Both the position numbers and the translations under genes were made by a program. A stretch of 64,000 nucleotides of DNA from SIG452 sp045638525 (lineage in GTDB: Bacteria > Bacillota > Clostridia > UMGS1840): positions 1 through 64,000 of the forward strand of contig JAZUBQ010000025.1 of the NCBI GenBank assembly GCA_045638525.1, in the 5' to 3' direction. This document shows positions 34,286 through 43,090 of this stretch, in pieces (position 1 is the stretch's first letter; the number at the start of each line of letters is the position of its first letter). The notes below the pieces were generated by a model. It was given only the letters and a program-made list of their open reading frames with translations, was not told where the DNA came from and searched no databases.

Positions 34286-34995
34286 CAGTCTCTCTCCCTT
34301 ATGTCACAAACTTTTTTGTCTGTGATACGAAGTGTTTTTAAATATTCTTTCTGACAGTTTGTAATCCGACGGCTTTCCACAGCTTTCTGAATAGTTTTAT
34401 TGTGAATCCACGGAGATAATTTGCCTTCCTTAAGATAAGGCAAGATGCTGTCATATTGCTTGGCAAGTGCAGTTGCAAAATACCAGGCAATCATCATATT
34501 AACATAATATTCTTCCGAATGAATCTTAGAAATCCGTTCGGGATAAATTTGCAAAAATTGGTCGTCTAAAAAATATGTCATCAACAGTTTGATGCCGAAA
34601 CGGACGGTATAAGTATGTCCCGATTCCAGAAAGGAAAAACATTCTTCGCACAAACGGGGCAAATCGGTTTTTAAAATTTTAGGCGACAACATATCACAGG
34701 TTGCCCAGTTATCAAGATACGGCAAAAATTTCTGCAGTTCACCAAGACAGGCATCAAAGTCAGAAATTTTCTCCAGCAAACAAGCGTGAAGATTGTTTTC
34801 TTCATAGTATCGGTGAGGCAGATTTTTAAGAAACATTTCCGCTTCCCGTGTGCCGGATAACTGTTTGGCTAACGCACGGATTTCGGGTGTTCTGACTCCG
34901 ATGACAGTATCTTTTGGAACTGTTGGCATCAGTGCACTTTGAAACTCCCGATAGGAAACATCCTGCCGTGAAAATAATTGTTTTGTAATATCCAT
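34285..34995 (-). CDS. DNA alkylation repair (AlkD-like HEAT-repeat) protein
   Basis: AlkD-type proteins are HEAT-like repeat glycosylases that remove bulky or positively charged N-alkyl bases. The 236-residue protein has the family segments FGVRTPEIRALAKQL-like (IGVRTPEIRALAKQLSG), DNWATCDMLSPKIL near residue 115, and a C-terminal KTIQKAVESRRI. The Trp-Asp pair of the active cleft in AlkD is visible in NWATCD. The start ATG at 34993-34995 follows AAGAGGTCGG; a longer frame lacks a site. It appears to lead the trkA-trkH-rodA run. Confidence 0.82.
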   Translation of the reverse strand: MDITKQLFSRQDVSYREFQSALMPTVPKDTVIGVRTPEIRALAKQLSGTREAEMFLKNLPHRYYEENNLHACLLEKISDFDACLGELQKFLPYLDNWATCDMLSPKILKTDLPRLCEECFSFLESGHTYTVRFGIKLLMTYFLDDQFLQIYPERISKIHSEEYYVNMMIAWYFATALAKQYDSILPYLKEGKLSPWIHNKTIQKAVESRRITNCQKEYLKTLRITDKKVCDIRERD

Positions 34996-35171
34996 AAGCC
35001 GACCTCTTGGATTTTTCTTACAATATAGCATACCAACTTTATTTTAGCATACTTTTTTCAAAATAACAATAGTTTCCATAAAAAAAGCAAAAAAGCACAA
35101 ACAAATCCGTCATCAGAAAGCTTGTCTTTTTGCACACAACCAATCTTTTTTCATAAAATAATGGAAAAAGA

Positions 35172-35200
35172 TTGCAATGTTTTAAAAAATGTGATACAAT
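35172..35200 (+). promoter_or_regulatory. Promoter of the cysteine synthase family gene
   Basis: TTGCAA (35172-35177), 17-base spacer, TACAAT (35195-35200). The leader is about 80 bases with no recognised S-box or T-box signature. Confidence 0.65.
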
Positions 35201-35287
35201 TATTTTATCTGTGGTGAAATTTGCCAATCAACGGTGATCCGGCGATTTCATTGTGAGGTTCAAACAAAAGAAAGGAATTTTTTCTTT

Positions 35288-36217
35288 ATGATATACAACA
35301 CCATTTTAGATGCCATTGGCAACACTCCCCTAATCCGTCTCAATCGGATGGTGGAGGATGACTGTGCCGATATTTTGGTGAAATTTGAAGGCTTGAATGT
35401 GGGTGGCTCCATCAAAACAAGAACTGCCTACAATATGATTTTGGATGCGGAAGCAAAAGGTCTCATCCATGAAAACACCATCATTGTGGAACCCACCAGC
35501 GGAAATCAGGGGATTGGCCTTGCTTTGGTTGGTGCGGTGAGAGGGTATCAAACCAAAATTATTATGCCCGATTCTGTCAGCGAAGAACGCAGAAAACTGG
35601 TGAAACATTACGGAGCGGAAGTGATTTTGATTCACGATGCGGGCAACATCGGTGACTGTATTGATGAATGTTTGAAAACCGCATTAAAAATGCAGGCAGA
35701 AGACCCCAACGTGTTTGTGCCGCAGCAGTTTGAAAATCCTGCCAATGTGGAAATCCAGAGAAAACAGACAGGAATGGAAATTTTAGCGCAAGTGGATGGA
35801 CCCATTCACGGATTTTGTTCGGGGATTGGTACCGGCGGCACCATTACCGGAATTGGTGAAACCCTGAAAGAAAAAAATCCCGATATGTTAATCTGGGCAG
35901 TGGAACCCCAAGATGCGGCAATTTTGTCGGGCGGTTCCATCGGCACCCATTTGCAGATGGGCATTGGCGACGGTCTCATTCCTGCCATTTTGAATCAAAA
36001 TATTTATGATGACATCTGCATTGTCAAGGACGAAGAAGCCATCCAAGCTTCCAAAGACCTTGCCGCAAAAGAAGGGATTATGTGTGGAATTTCCTCCGGC
36101 ACCAACGTGGCGGCGGCAATCAAACTAGCAAAAAAATTAGGCAAAGGAAAAACGGTGGTAACGGTTCTTCCCGATACCGCAGAACGGTATTTTTCCACTC
36201 CCTTATTTGAAGAATAA
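35288..36217 (+). CDS. PLP-dependent cysteine synthase family protein
   Basis: The fold-type II PLP family includes O-acetylserine sulfhydrylase (CysK), cystathionine beta-synthase and related enzymes. The 309-residue protein has the Schiff-base Lys in GGSIKTR (K43) and a GIGTGGTITGIGE phosphate loop. Two family positions differ from classic CysK: the lysine motif is NVGGSIKTR instead of NPGGSVKDR, and the substrate loop is TSGNQG (70-75) instead of TSGNTG. The exact substrate is therefore uncertain, and I leave the symbol empty. The start ATG at 35288 follows AAGAAAGGAA; upstream in-frame codons lack a site. A strong terminator follows. Confidence 0.82.
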   Translation: MIYNTILDAIGNTPLIRLNRMVEDDCADILVKFEGLNVGGSIKTRTAYNMILDAEAKGLIHENTIIVEPTSGNQGIGLALVGAVRGYQTKIIMPDSVSEERRKLVKHYGAEVILIHDAGNIGDCIDECLKTALKMQAEDPNVFVPQQFENPANVEIQRKQTGMEILAQVDGPIHGFCSGIGTGGTITGIGETLKEKNPDMLIWAVEPQDAAILSGGSIGTHLQMGIGDGLIPAILNQNIYDDICIVKDEEAIQASKDLAAKEGIMCGISSGTNVAAAIKLAKKLGKGKTVVTVLPDTAERYFSTPLFEE

Positions 36218-36230
36218 ACAGAAATAATAA

Positions 36231-36275
36231 AAGACGAAATTCAAAAATTAAAAAAATTGAATTTCGTCTTTTTTG
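36231..36275 (+). terminator. Terminator of the cysteine synthase family gene
   Basis: AAAGACGAAATTCAA pairs with TTGAATTTCGTCTTT, followed by a T run. Confidence 0.9.
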
Positions 36276-36597
36276 TTCGTAGGGGGGGGGGCTCTGTGCC
36301 CGCCCCTAATATTACACAACGGGACGATGTGGGCATCGTCCCCTACAAAGGTTTATCCGACGGTGTTTGGTACCCACACAACGGGCGATTCGTGAATCGC
36401 CCCTACAAACCTCCCTCTGACGAGGGAGGTGGATTTTGCAGAGCAAAAGACGGAGGGAGAGATAATTTGCAATGAAAATTCCCGACGGTGTTTGATACCA
36501 CACAGCGGTTCGTCGTAAACGCCGAACCCTACAAATCCTATCAAAAGATATTGATAACCCGTACAAAGGATAAGAACGGTTGGAATAGTGCCGTTTT
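36276..36597. repeat. Cluster of short palindromic intergenic repeats (family B)
   Basis: Several palindromes with different arms share a GTAGGGG/CCCCTAC edge: GGGACGAT/ATCGTCCC (36320-36341), GGGCGAT/ATCGCCC (36382-36401), and a decayed GGTTCG/CGAACC (36511-36530). A CCTCCCTC/GAGGGAGG hairpin of family C lies at 36409-36431. There are no genes. Similar palindromes are at 39460-39530, 41601-41626 and 51903-51930. Confidence 0.75.
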
Positions 36598-39426
36598 TCA
36601 AGCCTGCAATTTGTCCCGTAAGAAGCGACCTGTATGCGATTCTGCCACCTTCGCCACTTCTTCGGGCGTACCCGTTGCAACCACGGTGCCGCCTTCGTCG
36701 CCACCTTCGGGACCAATGTCAATCAGGTGGTCTCCTACTTTGATGACATCCAGGTTATGTTCAATAATCACGATGGTGTTGCCGCTGTCACACAAGCGGT
36801 TTAACACATCAATAAGCTTTCTGACATCGTCAAAATGAAGTCCTGTGGTGGGTTCGTCTAAAATATAGATGGTTTTGCCGGTGGGACGTTTGGAAAGCTC
36901 GGTGGCAAGTTTCACTCGCTGGGCTTCCCCACCCGACAAGGTAGTGGAAGGTTGCCCCAATTTGATGTAGGAGAGCCCCACATCGCATAACAGTTGCAAT
37001 TTTCGTTTGATGGATGGAATGTTTTCAAAAAACTCTAATCCTTCCTCCACGGTCATATCCAGCACTTCGTGGATATTTTTGCCTTTGTAGCGAACTTCCA
37101 GGGTTTCACGGTTGTAGCGTTTCCCCTTACACACATCACAAGGCACAAACACATCGGGCAGAAAATGCATCTCAATTTTCACAATCCCATCCCCTTCGCA
37201 GGCTTCGCAACGGCCGCCTTTGACGTTAAAGCTGAACCGTCCCGGTCCGTAGCCTTTCATTTTGGCATCGTTGGTGGCGGCAAACAAGTCACGAATCAGG
37301 GAAAATACGCCCGTATAGGTGGCAGGATTGGAACGGGGGGTTCTGCCGATGGGTGACTGGTCAATGGCGATGACCTTGTCCAAATGTTCCATTCCTTCAA
37401 TGGAATCGTGAAGTCCGCCACGGCTTTTTCCGCCATTAAGGTGATGGAATAATTCCTGATATAGAATCTGATTGATGAGGGAGGATTTTCCCGAACCGGA
37501 TACTCCCGTCACAATGCTCATACAACCCAGCGGAATTTCCACGTCGATATTTTTTAAATTGTTCTGTCTGGCACCTTTTATCACCAGAAAGTTCCCGTTA
37601 CCAGGTCTTCTCTCGGTGGGAACAGGAATTTGTTTTCTACCGGAAAGGTAGTCACCGGTTAAAGAGGTTTTACTTTTCATAATTTCTTCGGGAGTGCCTT
37701 CTGCGGTGATATAGCCTCCGTGGATGCCTGCACCGGGTCCGAAATCAAACACATAATCGGCAGCACGGATGGTATCTTCGTCGTGTTCCACTACCAAAAC
37801 GGAATTCCCTACATCACGCAGTTTGATGAGGGTTTCAATCAGTTTTTCGTTGTCACGCTGATGAAGCCCGATACTGGGTTCATCCAAAATATATAACACG
37901 CCCATCAAATAGGAGCCAATCTGAGTGGCAAGACGGATTCTTTGGGCTTCGCCGCCCGACAAGGAACCTGCCGAACGGGAAAGGGTCAGATAGTTAAGTC
38001 CCACTTTATCCAAAAAGCCAAGACGTTCTTTGATTTCTTTTAACAGACGCTCTGCGATGTTTGTTTCTTTTTCGGTTAAGGTAAGGTTATCGAAGAACAA
38101 AATAAGCTCTTTGACCGGTTTCTGGCACATTTTGTAAATGTTGATATCCCCAACGGTTACGCCAAGGCTCTCTTTTTTGAGTCTTGCACCCTTACAAACG
38201 TGGCAGGGTTTCTGACTCATAAAGGATTCGATTTCACTTCTCATCCAGGAGGAAGAAGTTTCCCGATAGCGACGTTCCAAGTTGGTGATGATGCCCTCAA
38301 ACTCGCTGTAATAGGTGCCGCTGGAACTTTTGCGCTGATAGTCCACCTTGATTTTTTCGCCACCGTTTCCATAGAGCAACAGTTGCAAAAAGGCAGGATC
38401 CTGCTTACCGATGGGCTTCACCATAGAATAGCCGTAGTGCTTACAAACCGCTTCCAACAGCGTATAGGCAATGCTGTCGGATTTATCGGCAGAATACCAA
38501 CCGCTTCCACGAATGGCACCGTCTAAAATGGATTTTTCGGTATCTACCACCAAAGAGGGGTCAATTTTCATCAAATGACCAATCCCCCCGCATTCGGGAC
38601 AGGCACCGAAGGGATTGTTAAAGGAAAAGGCTCGGGGCGAAAGCTCCTCCACCGAGATGTCACAATCGGGACAGGAATAATTTAGGCTGAAGGTGTTTTC
38701 CTTACCTGTGTCATGTTCTAAAATCGTCACCAGGCCGTCAGTTAAGCCAACAGCAGTTTCCAGAGAATCGGTAAGACGGGAGCGGATATCCTCTTTGACC
38801 GCCATACGGTCTACCACAATTTCAATGGTGTGCTTATTGTTTTTCTCTAACTTGATTTCTTCGGATAAATCATACTGATTTCCGTCAACCCTCACACGGA
38901 TAAAGCCACTCTTTTTCGCTTTTTCCAAGACTTTCTGATGTTCCCCTTTTTTGCCTCGGATGACGGGTGCTAAAATCACGATTCTTGTTTTTTCGGGATA
39001 TTTTAAGATTTTATCCACAATCTGGTCAATGGTCTGCTTATGAATTTCCTTTCCGCAGTTGGGACAATGAGGAATCCCGATGCGTGCATACAAAAGACGC
39101 AGATAATCGTAGATTTCGGTTACGGTTCCAACAGTAGAACGGGGATTTTTGGAGGTGGTTTTCTGGTCGATGGAAATGGCGGGAGAAAGTCCCTCAATCA
39201 AATCTGCCTGCGGTTTGTCCATCTGCCCCAAAAACATACGGGCATAGGAAGATAAGGACTCCACATATCGACGTTGCCCTTCTGCATAGATGGTATCAAA
39301 GGCAAGGGAAGATTTCCCCGAACCCGACACCCCCGTAAAGACCACCAGTTTGTCTCTCGGGATTTTTAAATCAATATTTTTTAGATTGTGCTCTTTGGCA
39401 CCTTTGATGTAGATATTATCACGCAT
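36598..39426 (-). CDS. uvrA: Excinuclease ABC subunit A
   Basis: UvrA is the DNA-damage-recognising ATPase of nucleotide excision repair. The 942-residue length is standard. The first Walker A is GVSGSGKSS (32-40), and a second P-loop GVSGSGKSSL lies in the C-terminal half. Zinc-binding CxxC pairs occur (CPNCGKEIH near 120; CPDC/CPECGG near 265-290; CEACEGDG near 740). ABC signatures LSGGEAQR occur twice. The start is the ATG at 39424-39426 with AAAAGGA upstream. It follows uvrB after a 120-base repeat-bearing gap, and the two probably form one unit. Confidence 0.96.
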   Translation of the reverse strand: MRDNIYIKGAKEHNLKNIDLKIPRDKLVVFTGVSGSGKSSLAFDTIYAEGQRRYVESLSSYARMFLGQMDKPQADLIEGLSPAISIDQKTTSKNPRSTVGTVTEIYDYLRLLYARIGIPHCPNCGKEIHKQTIDQIVDKILKYPEKTRIVILAPVIRGKKGEHQKVLEKAKKSGFIRVRVDGNQYDLSEEIKLEKNNKHTIEIVVDRMAVKEDIRSRLTDSLETAVGLTDGLVTILEHDTGKENTFSLNYSCPDCDISVEELSPRAFSFNNPFGACPECGGIGHLMKIDPSLVVDTEKSILDGAIRGSGWYSADKSDSIAYTLLEAVCKHYGYSMVKPIGKQDPAFLQLLLYGNGGEKIKVDYQRKSSSGTYYSEFEGIITNLERRYRETSSSWMRSEIESFMSQKPCHVCKGARLKKESLGVTVGDINIYKMCQKPVKELILFFDNLTLTEKETNIAERLLKEIKERLGFLDKVGLNYLTLSRSAGSLSGGEAQRIRLATQIGSYLMGVLYILDEPSIGLHQRDNEKLIETLIKLRDVGNSVLVVEHDEDTIRAADYVFDFGPGAGIHGGYITAEGTPEEIMKSKTSLTGDYLSGRKQIPVPTERRPGNGNFLVIKGARQNNLKNIDVEIPLGCMSIVTGVSGSGKSSLINQILYQELFHHLNGGKSRGGLHDSIEGMEHLDKVIAIDQSPIGRTPRSNPATYTGVFSLIRDLFAATNDAKMKGYGPGRFSFNVKGGRCEACEGDGIVKIEMHFLPDVFVPCDVCKGKRYNRETLEVRYKGKNIHEVLDMTVEEGLEFFENIPSIKRKLQLLCDVGLSYIKLGQPSTTLSGGEAQRVKLATELSKRPTGKTIYILDEPTTGLHFDDVRKLIDVLNRLCDSGNTIVIIEHNLDVIKVGDHLIDIGPEGGDEGGTVVATGTPEEVAKVAESHTGRFLRDKLQA

Positions 39427-39459
39427 AATTAAAATCCTTTTTGCAGAGTTCTCTTTTGT

Positions 39460-39530
39460 GGGGTTGATGCCCACATCAACCCGTTTGTTCGGTTGTTAGA
39501 AAGTGGGACGGTGTGGGCACTGTCCCCTAC
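39460..39530. repeat. Family B palindromes between uvrB and uvrA
   Basis: GGGTTGAT/ATCAACCC (about 39462-39482) and GGGACGGTGT/ACTGTCCC (39507-39526) share the central gtgggc-like loop seen at 36320. The arms differ but pair. Confidence 0.65.
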
Positions 39531-39546
39531 AGTTCTGTTTTCAAGT

Positions 39547-41523
39547 CTATGCTTGTAAAGCTTTTATCTTATCACGAAGCTCTGCCGCTTTTTCAAAATC
39601 CAGGTTTTTGGCAGCTTTGTTCATTTCTTCGGTTAATCTTAAGATTTCGGTTTCTATGAAGCCGTCATTCACAAGTTTTTGTTTGTTTTTACCTTTTTTC
39701 GACGGCATTTCTGACTTTTTGGTTGCCTCAATGACTGCACGGATGTCTTTTTTGATGGTAACGGGGACAATGCCGTTGGCCTCGTTATACGCTTTTTGAA
39801 TGTCCCGACGGCGGTTGGTTTCACGGATAGCTTTTTCCATAGAATCGGTTAAGACATCTGCATACATAATAACGGTACCTTCTGCATTTCGGGCAGCACG
39901 ACCAATGGTCTGAATCAACGACGTTTCACTTCTTAAAAAGCCTTCTTTGTCGGCATCTAAAATGGCAACCAGAGACACTTCGGGCAGGTCCAGCCCTTCA
40001 CGCAGCAGGTTGATGCCCACCAATACGTCAAACTCACCCAATCTGAGGTCACGGATGATTTCCATACGCTCCATAGTGTCGATATCCGAATGAAGATATC
40101 GCACACGAACACCTGCATCCCCAAGATAATCGGTCAAATCTTCTGCCATCCGTTTGGTTAAGGTTGTCACCAAAACACGCTCACTTTTTGCGATACGCAA
40201 ATTGATTTCAGACAGCAAATCGTCAATTTGCCCGGTGGTGGGTTTCACAAAGATTTCGGGGTCTAACAGTCCCGTGGGACGAATCACCTGTTCCACAATC
40301 CGGGTGGAATGTTCCCGTTCGTAGTCCGCAGGAGTGGCAGAAACAAAAATTGCCTGATGAATTCTGTCAATAAATTCATCAAAATTTAAGGGACGGTTAT
40401 CATAAGCTGATGGCAATCGAAAACCGTAGTCCACAAGGGAAGTTTTTCTGGCTCTGTCTCCGGCATACATCCCGCGAACCTGGGGCAGCGTAACGTGGGA
40501 TTCATCAATCACCAGTAAAAAATCGTCGGGAAAATAGTCCAGCAAAGTATAAGGTGCGCTTCCGGGTTCTCTGCCGCTGATGTGACGGGAATAGTTCTCA
40601 ATCCCCTTACAGAAGCCGATTTCGCCCATCATTTCCAGATCGTAGTTGGTGCGTTCGGTAATGCGCTGTTTTTCAATCCATTTTTCTTTTTTATCAAAGA
40701 AGTCAATGCGTTCTTCCAGCTCTTCTTCAATGGTTTTGATGGCACGTTTCATTTTGTCAAACGAAGTGGCATAATGGGAAGCAGGAAACACGAAAATATG
40801 CTCCCGTTCTCCGATAATCTCTCCCGTTATGGGATTGATTTCGGTCAAACGCTCCACTTCATCTCCGAAAAATTCCACACGAAGTACCATTTCGTTGGAG
40901 TTTGACGGAAAAATATCCAACACATCCCCATTCGCCCGAAAACATCCACGGTGAAAGTCGATGTGATTTCTTTCATATTGAATTTCAATGAGTTTTTTGA
41001 TGACTTCGTCTCGGTCTTTTTCCATCCCCACACGCAAAGATACACACAAATCGGTATAATCTTCCGGGTCACCCAAACCGTAAATACAGGAAACCGATGC
41101 CACGATGATAACATCTGTCCGCTCAAATAATGCGGTGGTTGCGGCGTGTCGAAGTTTGTCGATTTCGTCGTTAATCTGAGAATCTTTTTCGATGAAGGTG
41201 TCAGTTCCGGGAAGGTAGGCTTCCGGCTGATAATAGTCATAATATGATACAAAAAATTCCACTGCATTATCGGGGAAAAACTCTTTGAATTCACTGCAAA
41301 GCTGTGCGGCTAAGGTTTTGTTATGCGCCAACACCAACGTGGGTTTTTGCACCTTTTCAATCACGTTGGCAATGGTAAAGGTTTTCCCGGAACCGGTTAC
41401 TCCAAGCAAAGTCTGGTATTTGTCGTTTTGTAAAATCCCTGCACTTAGTTTTTCGATGGCTTGGGGTTGGTCACCCTTTGGTTTCATATGGGACGCAATG
41501 CGAAAAGGTTTTTCTTGTTTCAT
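39547..41523 (-). CDS. uvrB: Excinuclease ABC subunit B
   Basis: UvrB is the damage-verifying helicase-like subunit of nucleotide excision repair. The 658 residues start with Walker A GVTGSGKT (41-48) and the beta-hairpin YYDYYQPEAYLPGTDTFIEKD near 93-113 that locks DNA. Helicase motifs follow (DESHVT; SATPAD; TIGRAARN), and the C-terminal UVR domain that binds UvrC is present (LRLTEEMNKAAKNLDFEKAAELRDKI). The start has AAAAGGAGGTG. It sits upstream of uvrA on the same strand. Confidence 0.97.
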   Translation of the reverse strand: MKQEKPFRIASHMKPKGDQPQAIEKLSAGILQNDKYQTLLGVTGSGKTFTIANVIEKVQKPTLVLAHNKTLAAQLCSEFKEFFPDNAVEFFVSYYDYYQPEAYLPGTDTFIEKDSQINDEIDKLRHAATTALFERTDVIIVASVSCIYGLGDPEDYTDLCVSLRVGMEKDRDEVIKKLIEIQYERNHIDFHRGCFRANGDVLDIFPSNSNEMVLRVEFFGDEVERLTEINPITGEIIGEREHIFVFPASHYATSFDKMKRAIKTIEEELEERIDFFDKKEKWIEKQRITERTNYDLEMMGEIGFCKGIENYSRHISGREPGSAPYTLLDYFPDDFLLVIDESHVTLPQVRGMYAGDRARKTSLVDYGFRLPSAYDNRPLNFDEFIDRIHQAIFVSATPADYEREHSTRIVEQVIRPTGLLDPEIFVKPTTGQIDDLLSEINLRIAKSERVLVTTLTKRMAEDLTDYLGDAGVRVRYLHSDIDTMERMEIIRDLRLGEFDVLVGINLLREGLDLPEVSLVAILDADKEGFLRSETSLIQTIGRAARNAEGTVIMYADVLTDSMEKAIRETNRRRDIQKAYNEANGIVPVTIKKDIRAVIEATKKSEMPSKKGKNKQKLVNDGFIETEILRLTEEMNKAAKNLDFEKAAELRDKIKALQA

Positions 41524-41841
41524 ATCGGCACCTCCTTTTTTGGAAGAATAAGGGCGGTCAGCATAGCTGACTGCCCTTTTGGTAAGTGAATAAAGAATAG
41601 TAGGGGCGATTCACGAATCGCCCGTTGTACAGATATCCGAAACGCCGGAACTACATATGGCTTAAAACAACACCTCATCCACCGCAAGCGGTCCCCCTTC
41701 CGGAATCCTCCCACCGTCTGCGACGGTCCCCCCTCCTTTAGGCAAGGAGGGCGAATCGGGGAAGGCTTTAAAAATGTATTGCTTTTTTGTAGTCTGCGCT
41801 ATTTATTGCATTTGTTTGCAAAAATGGGAAAAATAGTGCAG
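41524..41841. repeat. Intergenic repeats before uvrB (families B and C)
   Basis: A family B palindrome GGGCGATTCACGAATCGCCC lies at 41604-41623, and a family C block (CCGCAAGCGG; CCGTCTGCGACGG; CCTCCTTTAGGCAAGGAGG) at 41683-41757. No gene is supported in 41524-41928, which also contains the next repeat. Confidence 0.7.
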
Positions 41842-41916
41842 AGCGGAGAAACCGAACCCGTAAGGGGTTACCCGAAGGCGTATCTGGTATACGCCGAGTG
41901 GTGAGGTTCATCCGCT
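41842..41916 (-). repeat. Three-way-junction repeat, copy 7
   Basis: P1 is AGCGGAGAAACC (41842-41853) with GGTTCATCCGCT (41905-41916). P2 is AACCC (41855-41859) with GGGTT (41865-41869). P3 is GGCGTAT (41877-41883) with ATACGCC (41889-41895). It lies 12 bases past the degV stop on the transcript side. Confidence 0.85.
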
Positions 41917-41928
41917 AAGTGCTGTTTT

Positions 41929-42813
41929 TCACATTTTAGTGATTTTTTGGAACATAAGCCCAACCAATCCCGGTCCAATGTGGACGCCAATGGTGGAACC
42001 CACCTGGTTGATATGGATTTCTTCGCCGGGGAAGTTTTCGTGTACCATAGATACAAATTCATCGTAGTAGGGAGCTTTGGTGGAATAGACAATCATATAA
42101 CGGTAGCCGCCGGATTGTGTGGCTTCTTTTGTCAGTTCCATAATTCTTGTCATAGCTTTTTTGATGCCACGGACTTTTTCCGCCGGTGCCACCAGACCGT
42201 CTTTTACGGTGAGGATCGGTTTAATGTCTAAAATAGTACCCAAAAGGGCGCTTGCACCGGTGATTCTGCCGCCACGTTTTAAATATTCCAAAGTACCGTT
42301 CATTAAGAAGATATTATTCGATTGACAACAAGCTTCGATGATTTTTACCACTTCGTCGGCAGAGGCACCCTTTTCGTAGGCGGTGATGCCGTCTCTCATT
42401 GCGTAGTAGTAACAAATGGTGTAAAATTTGGAGTCAATCAGACGGACATCCAGTTTAATGCCGTCATCTTCCAGATTTTTGAGGGCAATTTTCACATTGT
42501 TATAGGTGGGACTTCCCGCAGAGGAAATACAAGTGAAAATATAGGTGTCATATTCATTTTTTTCCGCCATTTCCCGAAAATATTCTTCAATGGCGAAAGC
42601 GGTTACCTGAGATGTGGAAACGTTTCCTTTGTTTTCTTCCATAAAGGCAAACACTTCATCGGAGGTGATGTCTACACCGTCAAAATATTCCTGCACCTCT
42701 CCGGTATGGGGTTTTAAGTATACATGAAAAGGCAAAATATCAATGTTTTTTTCCTTTGCATATTCCTTTGGAATATCTGCTGCAGAGTCGCTGATAAATT
42801 TAATTTTTGCCAT
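41929..42813 (-). CDS. DegV family fatty-acid-binding protein
   Basis: DegV/FakB proteins bind fatty acids and present them to FakA kinase for phosphorylation and use in phospholipid synthesis. The 294-residue length is typical. Family features are the N-terminal FISDSAADIPKEYAKEKNIDILPFHVYL, the GNVSTSQVTAFA segment near 85 that contacts the carboxylate, the CISSAGSPTYNN strand, and IGVHIGPGLVGLMF at the end. No FakA gene is in the window. The start is likely at 42813. Confidence 0.9.
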   Translation of the reverse strand: MAKIKFISDSAADIPKEYAKEKNIDILPFHVYLKPHTGEVQEYFDGVDITSDEVFAFMEENKGNVSTSQVTAFAIEEYFREMAEKNEYDTYIFTCISSAGSPTYNNVKIALKNLEDDGIKLDVRLIDSKFYTICYYYAMRDGITAYEKGASADEVVKIIEACCQSNNIFLMNGTLEYLKRGGRITGASALLGTILDIKPILTVKDGLVAPAEKVRGIKKAMTRIMELTKEATQSGGYRYMIVYSTKAPYYDEFVSMVHENFPGEEIHINQVGSTIGVHIGPGLVGLMFQKITKM

Positions 42814-42831
42814 TGTCTGTCTTCCCTTTCT

Positions 42832-42875
42832 GATTCTTTTACTTCTTTTACTTATTTTACTTATTTTACTTATTT
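42832..42875. repeat. Short tandem repeat (ACTTATTTT)
   Basis: Three 9-base units of ACTTATTTT, preceded by two similar CTTTTA units, lie immediately past the S4-gene stop codon. Confidence 0.7.
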
Positions 42876-43088
42876 TACGGTGATTTCAAAATTTTCAAAC
42901 ACCACAACATCGCCGCTGTGAAGTTTTTTGCCGCGACGAGTTTCACATTCACCGTTGACCGTTACCAAACCGTCAACAATCACATATTTGGCTTCGCCGC
43001 CGGTGGCAACGATATTTTCTGCTTTCAAAAGATTTTGCAGGGTGATAAATTCTTCACCCTCACGCAAAGTAAAGATTATTTTTTCCAT
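42870..43088 (-). CDS. S4-domain RNA-binding protein (YaaA/YbcJ-like)
   Basis: The 72-residue protein is a single S4 RNA-binding fold. EGEEFITLQNLLKAENIVATGGEAKYVIVDGLVTVNGECETRRGKKLHSGDVV matches the YaaA/YbcJ group, with the conserved GG.AK, VNG and RRGKKL. Homologs are thought to bind rRNA or tRNA; the exact target is unknown. In Bacillus the gene sits beside dnaN-recF; here it lies between degV and the PPK2 gene, only two bases after the latter, suggesting coupling. Confidence 0.85.
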   Translation of the reverse strand: MEKIIFTLREGEEFITLQNLLKAENIVATGGEAKYVIVDGLVTVNGECETRRGKKLHSGDVVVFENFEITVK

Positions 43089-43090
43089 AA

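Noticed and set aside
35039..35227. 62-codon minus-strand frame upstream of the cysteine synthase gene
   Set aside because: It covers the promoter of the divergent gene, is rich in Phe/Lys from AT-rich DNA, and has no ribosome site or homology.
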